Shown in pieces: positions 1-12,600 of a DNA stretch of 64,000 nucleotides (its first letter is position 1; the number at the start of each line of letters is the position of its first letter). The stretch covers positions 1,032,501-1,096,500 of the forward strand of contig NC_085097.1 in NCBI RefSeq assembly GCF_963422355.1, read 5' to 3'. This stretch comes from Corticium candelabrum. Taxonomy: Eukaryota > Porifera > Homoscleromorpha > Homosclerophorida > Plakinidae. Position numbers and translations under genes: made by a program. Below the pieces are notes generated by a model that saw only the letters and a program-made list of their open reading frames with translations, ran no database searches and was not told the origin of the DNA.

Positions 1-35
1 CCCTTACTTGGATCACAGACCAAAAGAGGAGAAAC
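1..35 (+). CDS. cPLA2-like gene, partial exon at window edge
   Basis: The first 35 bases read PLLGSQTKRGE plus two bases of a codon and are followed by the donor GTAAGA. The reading resembles the loop before the acidic insert in group IV phospholipase A2, where human cPLA2-alpha has a GSQSRGST-type stretch. Ending after two codon bases fits the acceptor at 499/500. The exon is cut by the window edge, so the assignment rests on phase and on the strong downstream exons. Confidence 0.45.
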
Positions 36-499
36 GTAAGAATTGTACTAGCGAGATCATATAACAACCATTGGCTAGCTGTAAGTAGAAGAATTTATTG
101 GTATTTTATATGAAATGTGCAATAATAGAAGATGAACCTGGTCTAAACCATTTAAGCAAAAGATTTGGTGTTGGAAGATGAACTGCTAAAATTTTCGTAG
201 CTAATCTAGTGCTTGTGAGACACACATGCATGCAGGTCTGTAGTAATAAAGGATCTTTCCCCAGGGTTACAGTCAAGTAAGTAGTGATGTAGATTACGTT
301 GATTTCAAGAGGTTATCTAGTTGTAAATTCAGAGCAGAAAATTGTGATTTATACCTTACGCATTTCCATACTAAAAATGAGATGAAAGCGGCAAAACAAA
401 AGGCCATTATTTTCTTATTAGTCATTTAGTATGATTCATCTTTAATAAATGTACCTTATTTCTCGTGATGTGCTAATTGTATTCACCTGTAGTTGCTAG
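36..499 (+). other. cPLA2-like gene intron
   Basis: This stretch lies between the donor at 36 and the acceptor at 499. It is AT-rich and has no coding signal that I recognise. Confidence 0.4.
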
Positions 500-594
500 A
501 ACGTTCCATGGTGACGTCAAGGTGCAGCAGGAAGAATTCAGCACCAAGAAGAAAAATACAAAGACACAACGAGCTGGTCGTGTTTGTAGACAAA
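500..594 (+). CDS. cPLA2-like gene, internal exon (candidate)
   Basis: After the acceptor GCTAG the frame set by the previous exon reads FHGDVKVQQEEF and ends with TQRAGRVCRQ. The RAG-V motif matches the RAGKV segment of cPLA2 shortly before the conserved VVDSGL region. A GTAATT donor follows at 595. The exon leaves phase 1, which suits the acceptor at 2858/2859. The segment usually found next in cPLA2 (an NFM-GLN-type stretch) is not visible; it may lie in an exon I could not find or be missing. Confidence 0.5.
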
Positions 595-646
595 GTAATT
601 TTTCATAGTTTGGTGTTTGTGCATGCGTGTGTGCATGCGTGTGTGC

Positions 647-2340
<1,694 letters not shown>

Positions 2341-2519
2341 GCTGTTGCTCAATTGGTTAGAGAGTGCATTTGGAGAATGAAAACATCCGGGACCTTGCAG
2401 GATAGGTCTTTCTCCGCGAGCTATGGCATAATTTCCTTAGCAAGAAACTTACACACAATTGCTCCTCTCGACTCAGGAGTATAAATGAGTACTTGGTCTT
2501 TGACTTGGGTGGACATGAC
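2341..2519 (+). mobile_element. tRNA-derived SINE, copy 1 (3'-truncated)
   Basis: Begins with GCTCAATTGGTTAGAG, a polymerase III A-box-like tRNA head. It then matches the reverse complement of copies at 4563-4974 and 49490-49861 (CCGGGACCTTGCA, the AGCAAGAAACT block, CGACTCAGGAGTATAAATGAG, TGGTCTTTGACT). The B-box region is deleted or decayed here, and similarity fades after about 2510. The (GT)n array touches the head. Confidence 0.8.
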
Positions 2520-2705
2520 AGCTGGCTTAACAGTATAACATCATGCAAGTACATCATGCAGCAGACGGGTACTTGTGGGCCTTGGTGTCCAGTCCCAGAG
2601 CTGCGCCATAGTCAATGAACCTGGATGGCCAAGCTCCAGGTGGATTGACATCGAATGACGTGGAGGGCTTGAAATTTGTCCATTTTGGTCCATTTGTGTT
2701 TGTGT

Positions 2706-2710
<5 letters not shown>

Positions 2711-2754
<44 letters not shown>
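2711..2754. repeat. (GT)n microsatellite
   Basis: Pure GT tract of about 44 bp in the intron just upstream of the 2859 exon. Confidence 0.95.
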
Positions 2755-2758
<4 letters not shown>

Positions 2759-2858
2759 TTTGTGTTTACGTTTATATACATATACAGGTGCGTACATCGG
2801 TTGGCGTATGATTTTGTTGGTGTTGTGGTTATATTAGTATGATGTTTGCTTTCTTTAG

Positions 2859-3043
2859 ATACTGATAGTCGCAAAAGGCTATTGTCTGAAAGCATTGTAG
2901 AACTTGACGGTTTGACTGTTGTGGACGCTGGCTTGGACTTCAATCTACCGTTCCCGCCTCTTCTTCGTCCTGAGCGGCAAACGGACATATTCATTGCGTT
3001 TGATTTTTCTTGGTATGGCTCCGAAGAAATGGATCCTTTCAAG
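2859..3043 (+). CDS. cPLA2-like gene exon with the catalytic Asp region
   Basis: Acceptor TTCTTTAG at 2851-2858, exon in frame to DPFK at 3043, donor GTTGGA. It encodes LTVVDAGLDFNLPFPPLLRP followed by FIAFDF, the signature block of group IV cytosolic phospholipase A2. The enzyme hydrolyses the sn-2 ester of membrane phospholipids to release fatty acids such as arachidonate. The VVD-GL aspartate aligns with the catalytic Asp of the Ser-Asp dyad; the nucleophile Ser and the C2 domain must lie upstream of the window. The exon enters in phase 1 and leaves in phase 0, joining cleanly to the 5290 exon. Family assignment is firm; the PLA2G4 paralogue is not determined. Confidence 0.88.
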
Positions 3044-3109
3044 GTTGGATGCACGTTTCTATCTTTGACAAGTACCAGAGAACTCGAACTGTCCTTCTCT
3101 TTGTCTTTC

Positions 3110-3312
3110 TGACAATCTATGTTTTGTCTGTCTGTTTGTCTCTGTGTCTGTCTGTTTGTCTATCTGTCATATTTTCAGTTTGTTTGTCTGTTCTTTGTCT
3201 GTCGGTCTGTCTCTCTCTCTGATTGTTTGTCTATCTGTCTATCTGTCTCTGTCTATCTGTCTCTGTCTATCTGTCTGTCTGTCTGTTTGTCTATCTGCCT
3301 GTCTGTCTATCA

Positions 3313-3361
<49 letters not shown>

Positions 3362-3512
3362 CCAATTTCATTTATTGAAGCGCGTTACATTTGTTTGTCA
3401 GTCGGTTTTCTCTGTGTGTGTGTGCGTATTTGTCTGTCGTTTGTCTGTCTGTCTGTTTGTCTGTCTGTCTTTTTGTCTGCCTGTCTGTCTGTTTGGCTGT
3501 CTGTCCAAAGAA
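3110..3512. repeat. Imperfect (TCTG)n low-complexity tract
   Basis: About 400 bp of imperfect TCTG/TTTG/TCTA units, purest around 3310-3360. The Cys/Ser/Leu/Val-rich open frames here are shadows of the repeat. Confidence 0.9.
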
Positions 3513-3514
3513 AT

Positions 3515-4200
3515 TACAGCATCGATTATGCACAAAGATTAGCAGGGATAATGCTACTGATATTATTATACAAGCACAGTCTGATACAGATGCAGCACGG
3601 TTTAGATTCCTGCAAGGACGAGGGGCTGGTGCATCGCTGGATGTCATCCCCACTTCTGCTAAGCACGCTTTAAAAACAAAATAATTTTCTTTAGCGTCTT
3701 ACCTGAGGTTGGGAGTGGCTCTACCTTTCACCAATTGGATTAAAAAGTGTGATTGTGGTTATGATGATTTGGATGAATACGGATACCATCTTTTGACCTG
3801 TAAATATGGGGTGGACCTGTGTGGTCTCACAATTCAGTCTTAAATGGGTGGAGTGAATGCCTGTCTGACCTTCACCTTCCCCATCAAACAGAACCAAGAC
3901 ATCAATACATCAATGCTGAAGACCGTCCAGACATTGCAATGTTTGATCCAAATACTGGACAGAATTTGGATCTTGATGTGTCCCTGGCTCATCCATGGAG
4001 TCAGGACATTATTAGGAAGGCTAGCAAGGAAAATGGTCATGCTGCCGCGACGAGAAGAAAAGAAAATGAAAAATATTCAGAAGAGCTTGTTTCAGGAGGA
4101 TATGTATCAAGATGTGTTCCTCTTGTGATAGAAAATTTGGGAAGTGGGGCACAAAGGCAGAAATTTTTTGCAGGGTTTGTCACAACAGTCAGCAAATCCA
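3515..4200 (+). pseudogene. Non-LTR retrotransposon remnant, C-terminal part of the ORF
   Basis: Broken frames contain GRGAGASLDVIP, then SLASYLRLGVALPF, a zinc-binding-like stretch CDCGYDDLDEYGYHLLTC and, further on, RPDIAMFDP with LDVSLAHPW. This order (a CxC...HxxxC motif, then RPDI...DV.) matches the C-terminal region after reverse transcriptase in many metazoan retroelement proteins. Known family pattern: a possible nuclease-like fold with an Asp-rich core. A stop near 3681 and a frame change near 4130 show it is dead, and the polymerase core is absent. It sits in a cPLA2-like intron. Exact clade unknown. Confidence 0.65.
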
Positions 4201-4447
4201 GAAGCCAATTTGTCTCTCTGTCTCTTTGTCGTCTGTCTGTTTTGTCTTTACATCTAGTTTCGAATTTAAGCTACGATACAATAAAATAGCTAACTACTTT
4301 GTCCTATGACAAATATTGTACCAGCAACGTCTAAAACAACTAATTAAACCAATTGACTAAAGAGATATTGTGATCCCATTTCTATAAAAGTCTATTTTTT
4401 GTGTCTTTCTGTCTGTTTCTCTGTCTGTGTGACTGTCTGTCTGTCTG

Positions 4448-4560
4448 TCTTTGTCTGTCACACACGCGCGCGCGCGCACACACACACACACACGCGCACA
4501 GGCACAGGCACAGGCACAGGCACGCACACGCACGCACACGCACGCACGCACACGCACAAG
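4448..4560. repeat. CA/CG and CAGG-rich microsatellite
   Basis: (CG)n, (CA)n, (ACAGGC)n and (ACGC)n units in succession, touching the tail end of SINE copy 2. Confidence 0.9.
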
Positions 4561-4562
4561 AA

Positions 4563-4974
4563 ACTAAACTAAACGTTAGGAGCTGTCAGATACTTGCTAC
4601 GCCCCCATTTAACAGCTGGGCTCTTGTGCACTACTTAGGAGAACTATGGGCTTGCGCTAGCAATCTCCTGGAGCCTGGCCAGATGCTCACAGGAGCATGG
4701 GCTTGTGAAGCCAACTGAGGTGTGAGCACCTGAAGTCTCACCTTGCCCCCAGTGGCGCTGATTTCATGTCACAGCGGATGGCCACTTAGTTCCTCAGTCA
4801 AAGACCAGGTACTCATTTATACTCCTGAGTCGAGAGAGGCAATTGCGTGTGAGTTTCTTGCCCAAGGAAAGTATGCCGTAGCTCGCCATCACCGTGACTT
4901 GAACTTGCAACTTTGCAAGGTCCGGGAAGTACACACTATTGGATGCCTCTCTAACCAACTGAGCTATAGCACCA
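4563..4974 (-). mobile_element. tRNA-derived SINE, copy 2 (fullest copy)
   Basis: On the minus strand the head reads GGTGCTATAGCTCAGTTGG (A-box) from 4974. A B-box-like GCAAGTTCAAGTCAC lies at 4908-4894. A tRNA-unrelated body of about 330 bp follows, with GACTCAGGAGTATAAATGAG and GTGACATGAAATCAGCGCC. Copies 1 and 3 share head and body. The head is preceded on that strand by GCGCGCGCGTAT and a (GT)n array. This is a tRNA-derived SINE and not a tRNA gene, because no complete cloverleaf is present. Confidence 0.85.
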
Positions 4975-4975
4975 T

Positions 4976-5012
4976 ACGCGCGCGCGCGCACACACACACA
5001 CACACGCACGCA

Positions 5013-5062
<50 letters not shown>
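4976..5062. repeat. (CG)n(CA)n(CGCA)n microsatellite at the SINE head
   Basis: CG, CA and ACGC units directly at the tRNA-like head of SINE copy 2. Confidence 0.95.
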
Positions 5063-5065
<3 letters not shown>

Positions 5066-5289
5066 CGCCACACACGATGTGCTACCACATGGGCTACTAG
5101 ACGTACACATGTGCGCAGTGTTTGCACACTTGCACACGTGGCTCACGCACACAGATACTTACAAGTGCGCTTACGCGCGCGCATGTTTACCCCAACATTA
5201 ATAAATATTATGTTATGGTTTATCGCGTCACAATTCACAACACTATAAACTATAGTACGTGTGATATACAAAATGTCATTCGCTTATAG

Positions 5290-5643
5290 GAACTTCGAAA
5301 GGCCAAAGAATGGGCAGATGAGTCCGGGTACAAATTTCCAAAGATTCCAGAAAACGCGTTTGATCCTAAAAATCCGAAAGAGTACTACATATTGGAGGAA
5401 GTTGAAGATCCTGCTTGTCCTATCGTAATCTTGTTTGCTTACTGCAACAACGCCCGTCGTAAAGCTGTCATTACTGGCCAAGACGAGTCGTTTGCTAACG
5501 TCGATCCTTACGCTTCCGTCTACAGCACGTTTAATTTCAACTACAACGCTGATGATTTCCAGCGATTGCACGAGTTGTGGCATTTCAACACTCTTCTTGC
5601 TGTTGAGGACATCAAGAAAGTTATTGCCAAGAAACTTCATTGA
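5290..5643 (+). CDS. cPLA2-like gene, last coding exon
   Basis: Phase 0 acceptor CTTATAG. The exon encodes 117 residues beginning ELRKAKEWADESGYKFPKI and ending AKKLH-stop. Landmarks of the cPLA2 C-terminus are the PKEYYILEE stretch, the hydrophobic IVILFAYCN, the STFNFNY motif and LHELWHFNTLL. In vertebrate cPLA2 the corresponding FNFQY and HFNTL segments close the catalytic domain. No membrane segment or C-terminal lipid motif is seen. The protein would act on cytosolic faces of membranes. Strong family match. Confidence 0.9.
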   Translation, partial: ELRKAKEWADESGYKFPKIPENAFDPKNPKEYYILEEVEDPACPIVILFAYCNNARRKAVITGQDESFANVDPYASVYSTFNFNYNADDFQRLHELWHFNTLLAVEDIKKVIAKKLH

Positions 5644-7082
5644 CGAGTGTTTAGTTTACGTTTGTTGTTGGTGATTATCTTGTGGGAAATTGAATGTTGA
5701 GCATCTGTAGTGGAATCACAGCTTTCATTCTGAGGCATAACGTAACCAGTTTTATAGTGTTTATGTTTCTGCAAATGTGAGAGATTGAAATGCAACATGA
5801 GATTTAATTACTTTGTCTGTAAATTTTCTTTGTTTGTGGATACCATGCATGGTCGTAAATAAGCATGCCAGGTTGCCGCAGTCGTAACTACAAAAGAGCG
5901 ATATGAATAGATTCAGTCGAAGTGAACTGATTATTGAAGGGGGGGGGGGGGGTAGTCAACGTTTGTCATAAGACTGAAACGACTTGGGCTCGGCCTCACA
6001 AGCGCGGATCCAGGACCTGACTGAAGGTGCATGGGAGTTGGAGCACTCTGCTCTGCACACGAACGGAGCCAGATTTCTCCATCGCGACATAGACGTTTCA
6101 AACGCTTACTAGCTAGATGTTGTACAGGGATTGTTTATGTAAGCAACTCTGACTGCTACATATACTGAGCGGACAACTTTTAGCTACCTGTTACAGAGTA
6201 TAGTTTGTTTTTCTGCATCCTCAAGTGGACTTTCTAGCAGCATTGTTCTTGGCTGTTTCGCAGCGTAACGGTCAAATACAGCGGCATGGTCCAGTGGAGT
6301 AGCCTTATTGATATACACCATGATCAAATCTATGAGGCGACCCCTCACACATGCATGGTGCTCTGTAAATTGGTTTTAAGGATCGTTTTTAAGCAGTTGC
6401 TCCTAAGGCCTGCTAGCCCAGTATCAGTGGCCTAAAACTTAAAATTTTAAAGTCTACAATGGGCCTAAAAGACTCAAGTGACTTGCAATACATGCACTTC
6501 AACTGTACAACTGTCGTGATTAAGTTAAGATGCAAATTTGAATACGTTTTGTTAAATTAACAAACAACCTCTTTCTTTAACATTGCAATTCCTCATCTCT
6601 AACTCTAATCTATTCGTAAAACACGCTGGGTATTCTAGTAACGACATCAAATTGTCAGAGCAACCTGTCCAGACTTCTGCTGTAATATTACGCACTTCGA
6701 TCTTCAGCATGAAAATTTGACAAAACGAGCAATCCAGGCCGGGGCAACCATGCAAATTATGCCAGCCTTTTCCTGGTCAAAATTATCAGTCAAAGTAGAC
6801 TGCTATGCTCATCTTCATAATCGCAGAATCTAGCCTCGTCACCAGGCTTTCTCGCGCTAGTCTTGTGAATCAATATTGCAATGAGTTTTGTTTTCACTTT
6901 TTGAAAGTTGTTAATGTAATTTTCGAGAATTTCTTGTTGTGTTATTTCTGTACGTGCATCTAAATATATAATTCAAAAGACTAAAAGACCACGCGACGAG
7001 TTTGTGACGCCATTGGTCCCATTTTGGTGTATTACGCACCCTCCACTTCTGAAGCCAGGCTACGGCCCTGCTTAATTAATTC
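5644..7082. other. Intergenic, no gene recognised
   Basis: 3' flank of the cPLA2-like gene. It holds a poly-G run at 5939-5952 and AT-rich unique-looking sequence. No coding exon, TIR pair or RNA gene could be supported. Confidence 0.6.
5939..5952. repeat. Poly-G homopolymer
   Basis: About 14 consecutive G. Possible length error or G-quadruplex-prone site. Confidence 0.9.
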
Positions 7083-7628
7083 GACATACTAATCTGTCTC
7101 GTTATAAAACTCATTAGTCATTTCTCGGTAATTACACGTTCTCACTAATTGGCGTAAGACCTGTTAGGTACGTTTCAAAGGTCTCGCTGTCTTGCTGGTT
7201 ACGCTGATTAATTGAATACATACAGTTCATAAGTAACATTAACTGACCCCATAAAATGAGTCTCCAATGTTTGAAGAACAAAGTCCATGTCGCCATGAGT
7301 TCCTTCGGCATCACCAAATAAGCCATTGAAAATCTGTAGAGCGTCTTCTCCAATACACGTTATGAATGTTGCTAATCTAAGGTCGTGAGGCTGCTCTTCT
7401 AATCTCGATATAGTTTCGTTGTCGCCATCGCCGCCAGCTTTCCTTCATGTCTCCTTTTTTGATAACTAAAGGTTGGGGCAAAGGTACGACACTTTGCATA
7501 AAACGGCTTCTTATCGCCGGTTGACTTGCATCTATTGCCGAGGCAGTGTCTGTTGCCTTCACAGAGGCCGGCTTACGAATATATTCATCACTAGACATCA
7601 TTAGTAGGTTTCTAGACTCCTGACACCA
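7083..7628 (-). pseudogene. Ty3/gypsy gag remnant A
   Basis: On the minus strand it starts after a PBS-like TGGTGTCAGGAGT at 7628-7616, then MMSSDEYIRK. Capsid-like pieces follow: CIGEDALQIFN, and NQRNQQDSETFETYLT, the usual RNQ...ETF..FLT/L motif of Ty3/gypsy capsid. A frameshift near 7430 and truncation at about 7083 make it non-functional. It is nearly the same sequence as the copy at 34527-35083. The linked LTR is at 7629-7765. Confidence 0.75.
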
Positions 7629-7765
7629 TGTATCAAGTCAATGAAATCATAAACACAACCTTAGAACGCAATGTACAGAACCCAAGATTAAGTCGACTAC
7701 ACGCTACCGGCACTTAGTCAGAATGAGCGCAGTAGTTCCGTATATTCTACGTCATACTTCTAACA
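7629..7765 (-). repeat. LTR of gypsy remnant A
   Basis: 137 bp, TG...CA ends on the minus strand (TGTTAGAAGTATGACG at 7765, TTGATACA at 7629). It directly precedes the PBS-like sequence. The other copy, also 137 bp, is at 35084-35220 with about 90% visible identity. Confidence 0.8.
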
Positions 7766-7889
7766 GCTTCCCAAGAGAAAGGGTAGAAACGTACTCCTAG
7801 CAATAGTTTGACAGTAATTTTCAGTATTGAACCAAACGCAGACCCTGCAGCTGCAGGTTGTCTGTAGCCTGTACACGACGTTATCTAGT

Positions 7890-8580
7890 GTTCTTGCAGA
7901 GTTTCCTTGTCCTCGACATCCTCTTTGCACAACGGGCAACGCATTGCTACACTGCGACAGCCACCAAGTGGCAAGCAGACGATCCGGGGCTTCGAAGATG
8001 GAGAAAGATGTCACGGTGTTGCCATATTAAGAGACACAGGCACAGTTTCCGTTGATGAAAACACTGGATTGCTGATGCACAAATCGATACTCAACGGTCG
8101 GAGACATTACGTTCCTATACTCCCTTCCGCTAGTCGCTCAGCAGTCACGAAAGCACTCCACGATCTACCCATGTCTGGGCATCTTGGACGCTAAAAGACA
8201 TATCATCTGGTGCGGTCTCAATATTACCGGAAGCGCCTCGGACAGGACGTGAAAGATTTTGTACGTTTCTGTATGGAATGCCAGTGCAAGAAGACTCCCA
8301 AACCGTCCCAATCTGGCAAATTGCTATTGCTCAGCGCTACTCGCCCATTCGAAGTAGTTGGAGTCGACATTTTGGGGCCGCTACCACGTACGTTCACTGG
8401 CAATCGTTACATCGCCGTGATGGTCGACCGATTTTCCAGATGGGTCGAGCTTGCACCTGTGACAGACATTACCGCTGGTACTGTCGCTGATGCCGTTGTG
8501 GACCGCATTGTTCTTCGTTACGGATGTCCCACAACGCTCTTGTCGGATAGTGGTCGCAATTTATGTCCACCTTATTTAAT
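7890..8580 (+). pseudogene. Ty3/gypsy integrase remnant
   Basis: Opposite orientation to the adjacent LTR. Frames contain an HHCC-like zinc module (HDLPMSGHLGR, then CMECQCKK, with a stop after GHLGR near 8192). A catalytic core follows with VDILGPLP (first Asp), RFSRWVELAP and LLSDSGRN (second Asp). The sequence breaks off before the catalytic Glu. This is the D,D-35-E integrase fold of Ty3/gypsy elements. It is likely a different family from remnant A, because the strand differs and no shared LTR is visible. Confidence 0.75.
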
Positions 8581-8599
8581 CTTAGAGTACACACAGTAT

Positions 8600-9477
8600 G
8601 TCAACGTTGACTCTAGATCTCTTTGATAATACACATCATCATTCAGTATGATCTAAACAGTGTCGAGAAGTTATGGACACGTGAACTGCGCATTCCCATC
8701 ACTTCTAGCTAAGACATTAATTTTGCTACGCTATCCGGCAATGGCAGAATCAAAGAAGACCGCATTAAAATGGCAGAAACCTATGAGTATCGATCTCTAT
8801 ACCTATTTTCCAAGTAAGTTTACTAATTAATTAGGGTCAACAACCCGACTGACCAGAGAATGGAATCTCCAGCGGCTCCGCTACTTACTAGAAACGATTT
8901 GCATGGACTCCGTACTTTCTCCACTTTGTGCTCAGGTTATTTTAGCTAAGTAGCTATCTATAGACCTATTTGCTCGCTCATCACGCGAAATGCTAAAATT
9001 TGTCAACGCCAGTTTGCATTGAATTAGTATTCTAGACATCAAGATGCCAATTAATTAAATGCATGCATGCATGACGTGTAGATGTCACTTGATGCAGTAT
9101 CTGCGAAAATACAAAAATCTGAAGAGACAGCTATAGCTGCACGTGATAGAGCTAAAGAGGAGGAATAGCATTGGATAGTGCTACACTGCTCCACAGTGAA
9201 TTCGAATGCATATATAGTGATCAATATGATACACGGTGTACGGTGTGAGTCTGTAAGTCTAGTACGCATACTATAGACTACACATGTGCCTGGTTTAATT
9301 TCTAATTTGTGGAGTTACAACTCGCATAAGTTTTAGAGCTTACAGCAAATGCAAACAATAAATTGCACATCTACTAAATCGCTTTGAATGACAAATTCCG
9401 ATTTGTGTAGGCCTGCTTCGCTCGTGACTTTCCATTATCCCGGATATCTGAATGCAGTTGACGTTCGGGCTTGTCAA
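8600..9477 (+). other. Upstream region of SCYL2
   Basis: AT-rich, no ORF of note; GCATGC repeats near 9060. It should hold the promoter and 5' UTR of SCYL2, but I could not single out a core promoter element. Confidence 0.4.
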
Positions 9478-9618
9478 ATGTCCGTACTTGGCAAGTTCAA
9501 AGCAGCAGTTTTGGGAAACCCCGTAACACGTGAATATGAGATTGGACGTCATGTGGCAAGTGGGGGCCCCAGCTGCATGTGGAAGATATTCGATGGAGTC
9601 AAAAAGTCTTCGAGACAC
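9478..9618 (+). CDS. SCYL2: SCYL2 exon 1
   Basis: Starts MSVLGKFKAAVLGNPVTREY, aligned with the SCYL2 N-terminus, where VMGNPVTREF is highly conserved. The ATG at 9478 is chosen because conservation begins at once. Includes the glycine-rich loop region RHVASGGPS. Donor GTGAGA; phase 0. Confidence 0.93.
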
Positions 9619-12600
9619 GTGAGATAAGCTTGCAGGACACTTATTAGGAATATTCAGTATTAGTGATTGAAGTTCAAGCTCGTGGAGCAAGGACTTTTTG
9701 TGCAAATTTCTGTATCTCGTAATAATTTGTTTTTACTGTTTTAATTTTGTATTTCGTAGCGTCTTCATTCAGTAGTGGCTGCTTCAAGTTTCGCAAATCG
9801 AATTTACAATTGTGCCTTAGGTTTACGGCTATTTTTCTTGTTTTCTAGTCTAGCTTTGCTTGTTAATTAATTTCTTTTTCGTAGTTTGTGTTTGTTTTGG
9901 CCTTGTGGAGTGTCAGTGTGCTTCCACTCGTTCTACGTGCTCCATTTACAGTTTTATTGTTAATAAGTTTTTTCTAGCAAGAACCGACTTCAATCAAAAC
10001 GGTTGGAGACGTTGGTAGACAGTGTTAATGGACTTGCATGCAAGCTAGAGTTGAAATTGGCGTAATTAGATATTTAATAATTGCATCTAGTGTATAGCAA
10101 ACTAAAACCTGTTTGAGTCAAGGGCGGGGCGTAGCGTGACCTATAGAAATGGGGGGCTAAACTCACCATGATGTATTTACAGTCCACAATTTTTATGACT
10201 GTGCCTACAAATGATGGGGCTATAGCCCGGTCTAGCCCATGCCACGCTATGCCCTTGTTTGAATGGGCATTGTCTTTGCACTTGTGTCTAAACCATCTTT
10301 GAGACAGAATGAAGGAAAGTGCATTGTCTTTCGGATGAACAATTATATTTGACAAAAATCTAACTGAAGCTTAGAACACTGTAGATGACTGTGCATGTGT
10401 TTGTGTCTGTCAGAAGTACGTGTTTACGATACATGTATATAATATGTAGCATTACTGCAATACTGTTCAGTTTTTAAGGAGTTCCATTTAGAAATGTGTG
10501 ATTGTAAACTTATTCAGGGTTGCCACACTTTTTTATGTGAAAATTTGTAGGCGAATGTCACTGATGGCGACACACCTATCTGGTCTGTTGGAACCACGCC
10601 CACTACTGTTCAGAATTTCCGTAGACAAATCAGTCTTTGCAAGCTATGTTCTTTATTGTTGTTGTAAGAGCATTCAGTACTGTACTGTTTATCTAATCTT
10701 CATAACACTAATCACTTGCACCATGCTTGCTACAATTTGCATGTACTTGTGACAAATTTGGGATCTTTCATTTTTGAGTCAAAGTGCTGGATTTCTCCAT
10801 TGCTCAACACCTTATGATTCTCCACGAAGAGAAGCTATCAGCTATTGTTTATTCTGCACACATTTGGGTTTGTTATAGCATCCGGGTTTGGTTTTAGCCT
10901 TGTGAGGTCCAGAAGCACAAACGACTACTGGAGCGTCATGAATGGGATGCTTGAACCACAGAACTATGGCCTTAGAGATTTCGAAACCATTCTGCAAGAA
11001 GTAAACTGGGCATAAGGAAGAGAAGGATAACAACTTCTACACAAAGCTCAGAGACCCTGCGCTCTTGAGATAGCCGCGACATATTTGACGATTTGTTTAT
11101 TCATAGACACGCCTTTACTTTTTGTAGGCGGCTTTCTGCACCAAACTGTATGGGCTAACGAATTTATTCGTAGGTGTGGCAACCCTGCTTATTAGTGTTT
11201 GGTCACAGGCAAGTATTGAGTCAACTATGGGTGCTCTTTATATTTGATTCATACCTACAGCAGTTGCTTGTGTTAATTATTTTTTGTAATTGATATAGTG
11301 GGTCTTACTTGTTACTGGGAAAGAGATCAAATGAGACCTGAGTAATTTATTTTATTTGTTATCATTGCCTAGGCAATGACCTTGTTGACTAGAATCAGAT
11401 TCGGTTGAGAAAGTTTACTTAGTCTTGAACCTTATACCTAGTTTACAGTGGCACGTTTGATTGGGCCAGTCCATGCTAGTTTGGTGCTGTCCGATTGAAC
11501 ATGCCAATGTAAATGCGTCTGGGCCAAGTTGGGAGCGGCCAGAGTGGGCTGGCTCAGCCTGTTTAATTTGAGTGAATTGGCTCAGTGTGGCTTGGTCCCA
11601 TCGAGTAGTATAAATGCGAGTTGTGTATCAACAAGGCATGCGCAACTGATATATTCCTGGACAGGGCTCGAAAATGTATTTGAATCTAGTCACCAGTTTG
11701 GCCATCAAGAACGGTTGGTCACCAAACTTTCACTAGGTCAGAGATTCCAGAAGTAAACAGGTTGTTAATATCACTGCTGAAACCCTTTTCCAGGTTATGA
11801 TGTTTGACAGTATGTATAATTTATTCAAGTGAAAAACTAAGGTAAGAAAAGAGAGATCAAAAAGATTATACAATACTTGCCATAGAGGAAGTAGCCGATT
11901 GGATCGGCGGATATGATATGGGGTGGCTGTCTGATGACGGATCATTGTATCTCATTTTGTTATGGAGAGATGAAGTCGTCCAAAGTCAATGGTCATCACC
12001 ACGAGCAGTAGCACTGCTGGTTTTCTAGACTAACAGCTGTTTCTAAGAATGGCTCTCTTGCATGCTAGCTGCAGTCTCTTGAGCTACTTTGTCTACCACA
12101 TTTTATTTTGCTGTCTTTCAAACAAGATCGCATGCAAAGCCACTGCTTTGGCGTCCATGGTTTATGACACGTGACAAAGACGTGATAATAAATATACATC
12201 TACCTGGCCAGGCCTACTCCTAAACCAGCAGTGTAGATGTCTGCTGGCTCATTCAACTATTTACATCTGCTGGAATAGTTGAACGTTTGTCTTGTCAGTG
12301 TCAACGTAGTGTTAGATCAGTATATGTGTTGGTTGTTTGAAATTTGCGTTGTGGGACATTATGTTTGTGTAGTTTTCTATTTCATGTTTTCTGTCTTTGT
12401 TAATTGGTGTTTATACACTCTATTTAGCCAGTTTCAATATTTGTGTATGACAAAAAGGCTGCTGAAGCTGCTAAAACCCCGAAGAAAGAACGAGAAGCAA
12501 TTGTCACGATGCTCAAAAAAGGCCCAACACAGCTTGTCAAACTTAGGCATCCTCGACTGCTTACAGTAGAACACAGCGTTGAAGAATCACGTGATTGTCT

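Larger units (their letters stand above)
3044..5289 (+). other. cPLA2-like gene intron with repeats
   Basis: Intron bounded by the donor at 3044 and the acceptor CTTATAG ending at 5289. It contains a TCTG-rich low-complexity tract, a reverse transcriptase remnant, two CA-rich microsatellites and a SINE. Confidence 0.8.
9619..12427 (+). other. SCYL2 intron 1
   Basis: About 2.8 kb intron, GTGAGA to TATTTAG. Contains two MITE candidates (10119-10256 and 10515-11187). The rest is unique-looking AT-rich DNA. Confidence 0.85.

Noticed and set aside
3010..3680. Cys/Leu/Ser-rich frames
   Set aside because: Shadows of the imperfect (TCTG)n tract.
4894..4974. tRNA gene on the minus strand
   Set aside because: A and B boxes are present but no full cloverleaf can be folded and the sequence continues into a repeated body; it is a SINE head.
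12240..12300. Small hairpin TTCAACTATT/AATAGTTGAA as a microRNA
   Set aside because: Only a 10-bp stem with a 12-base loop; too short for a miRNA precursor.
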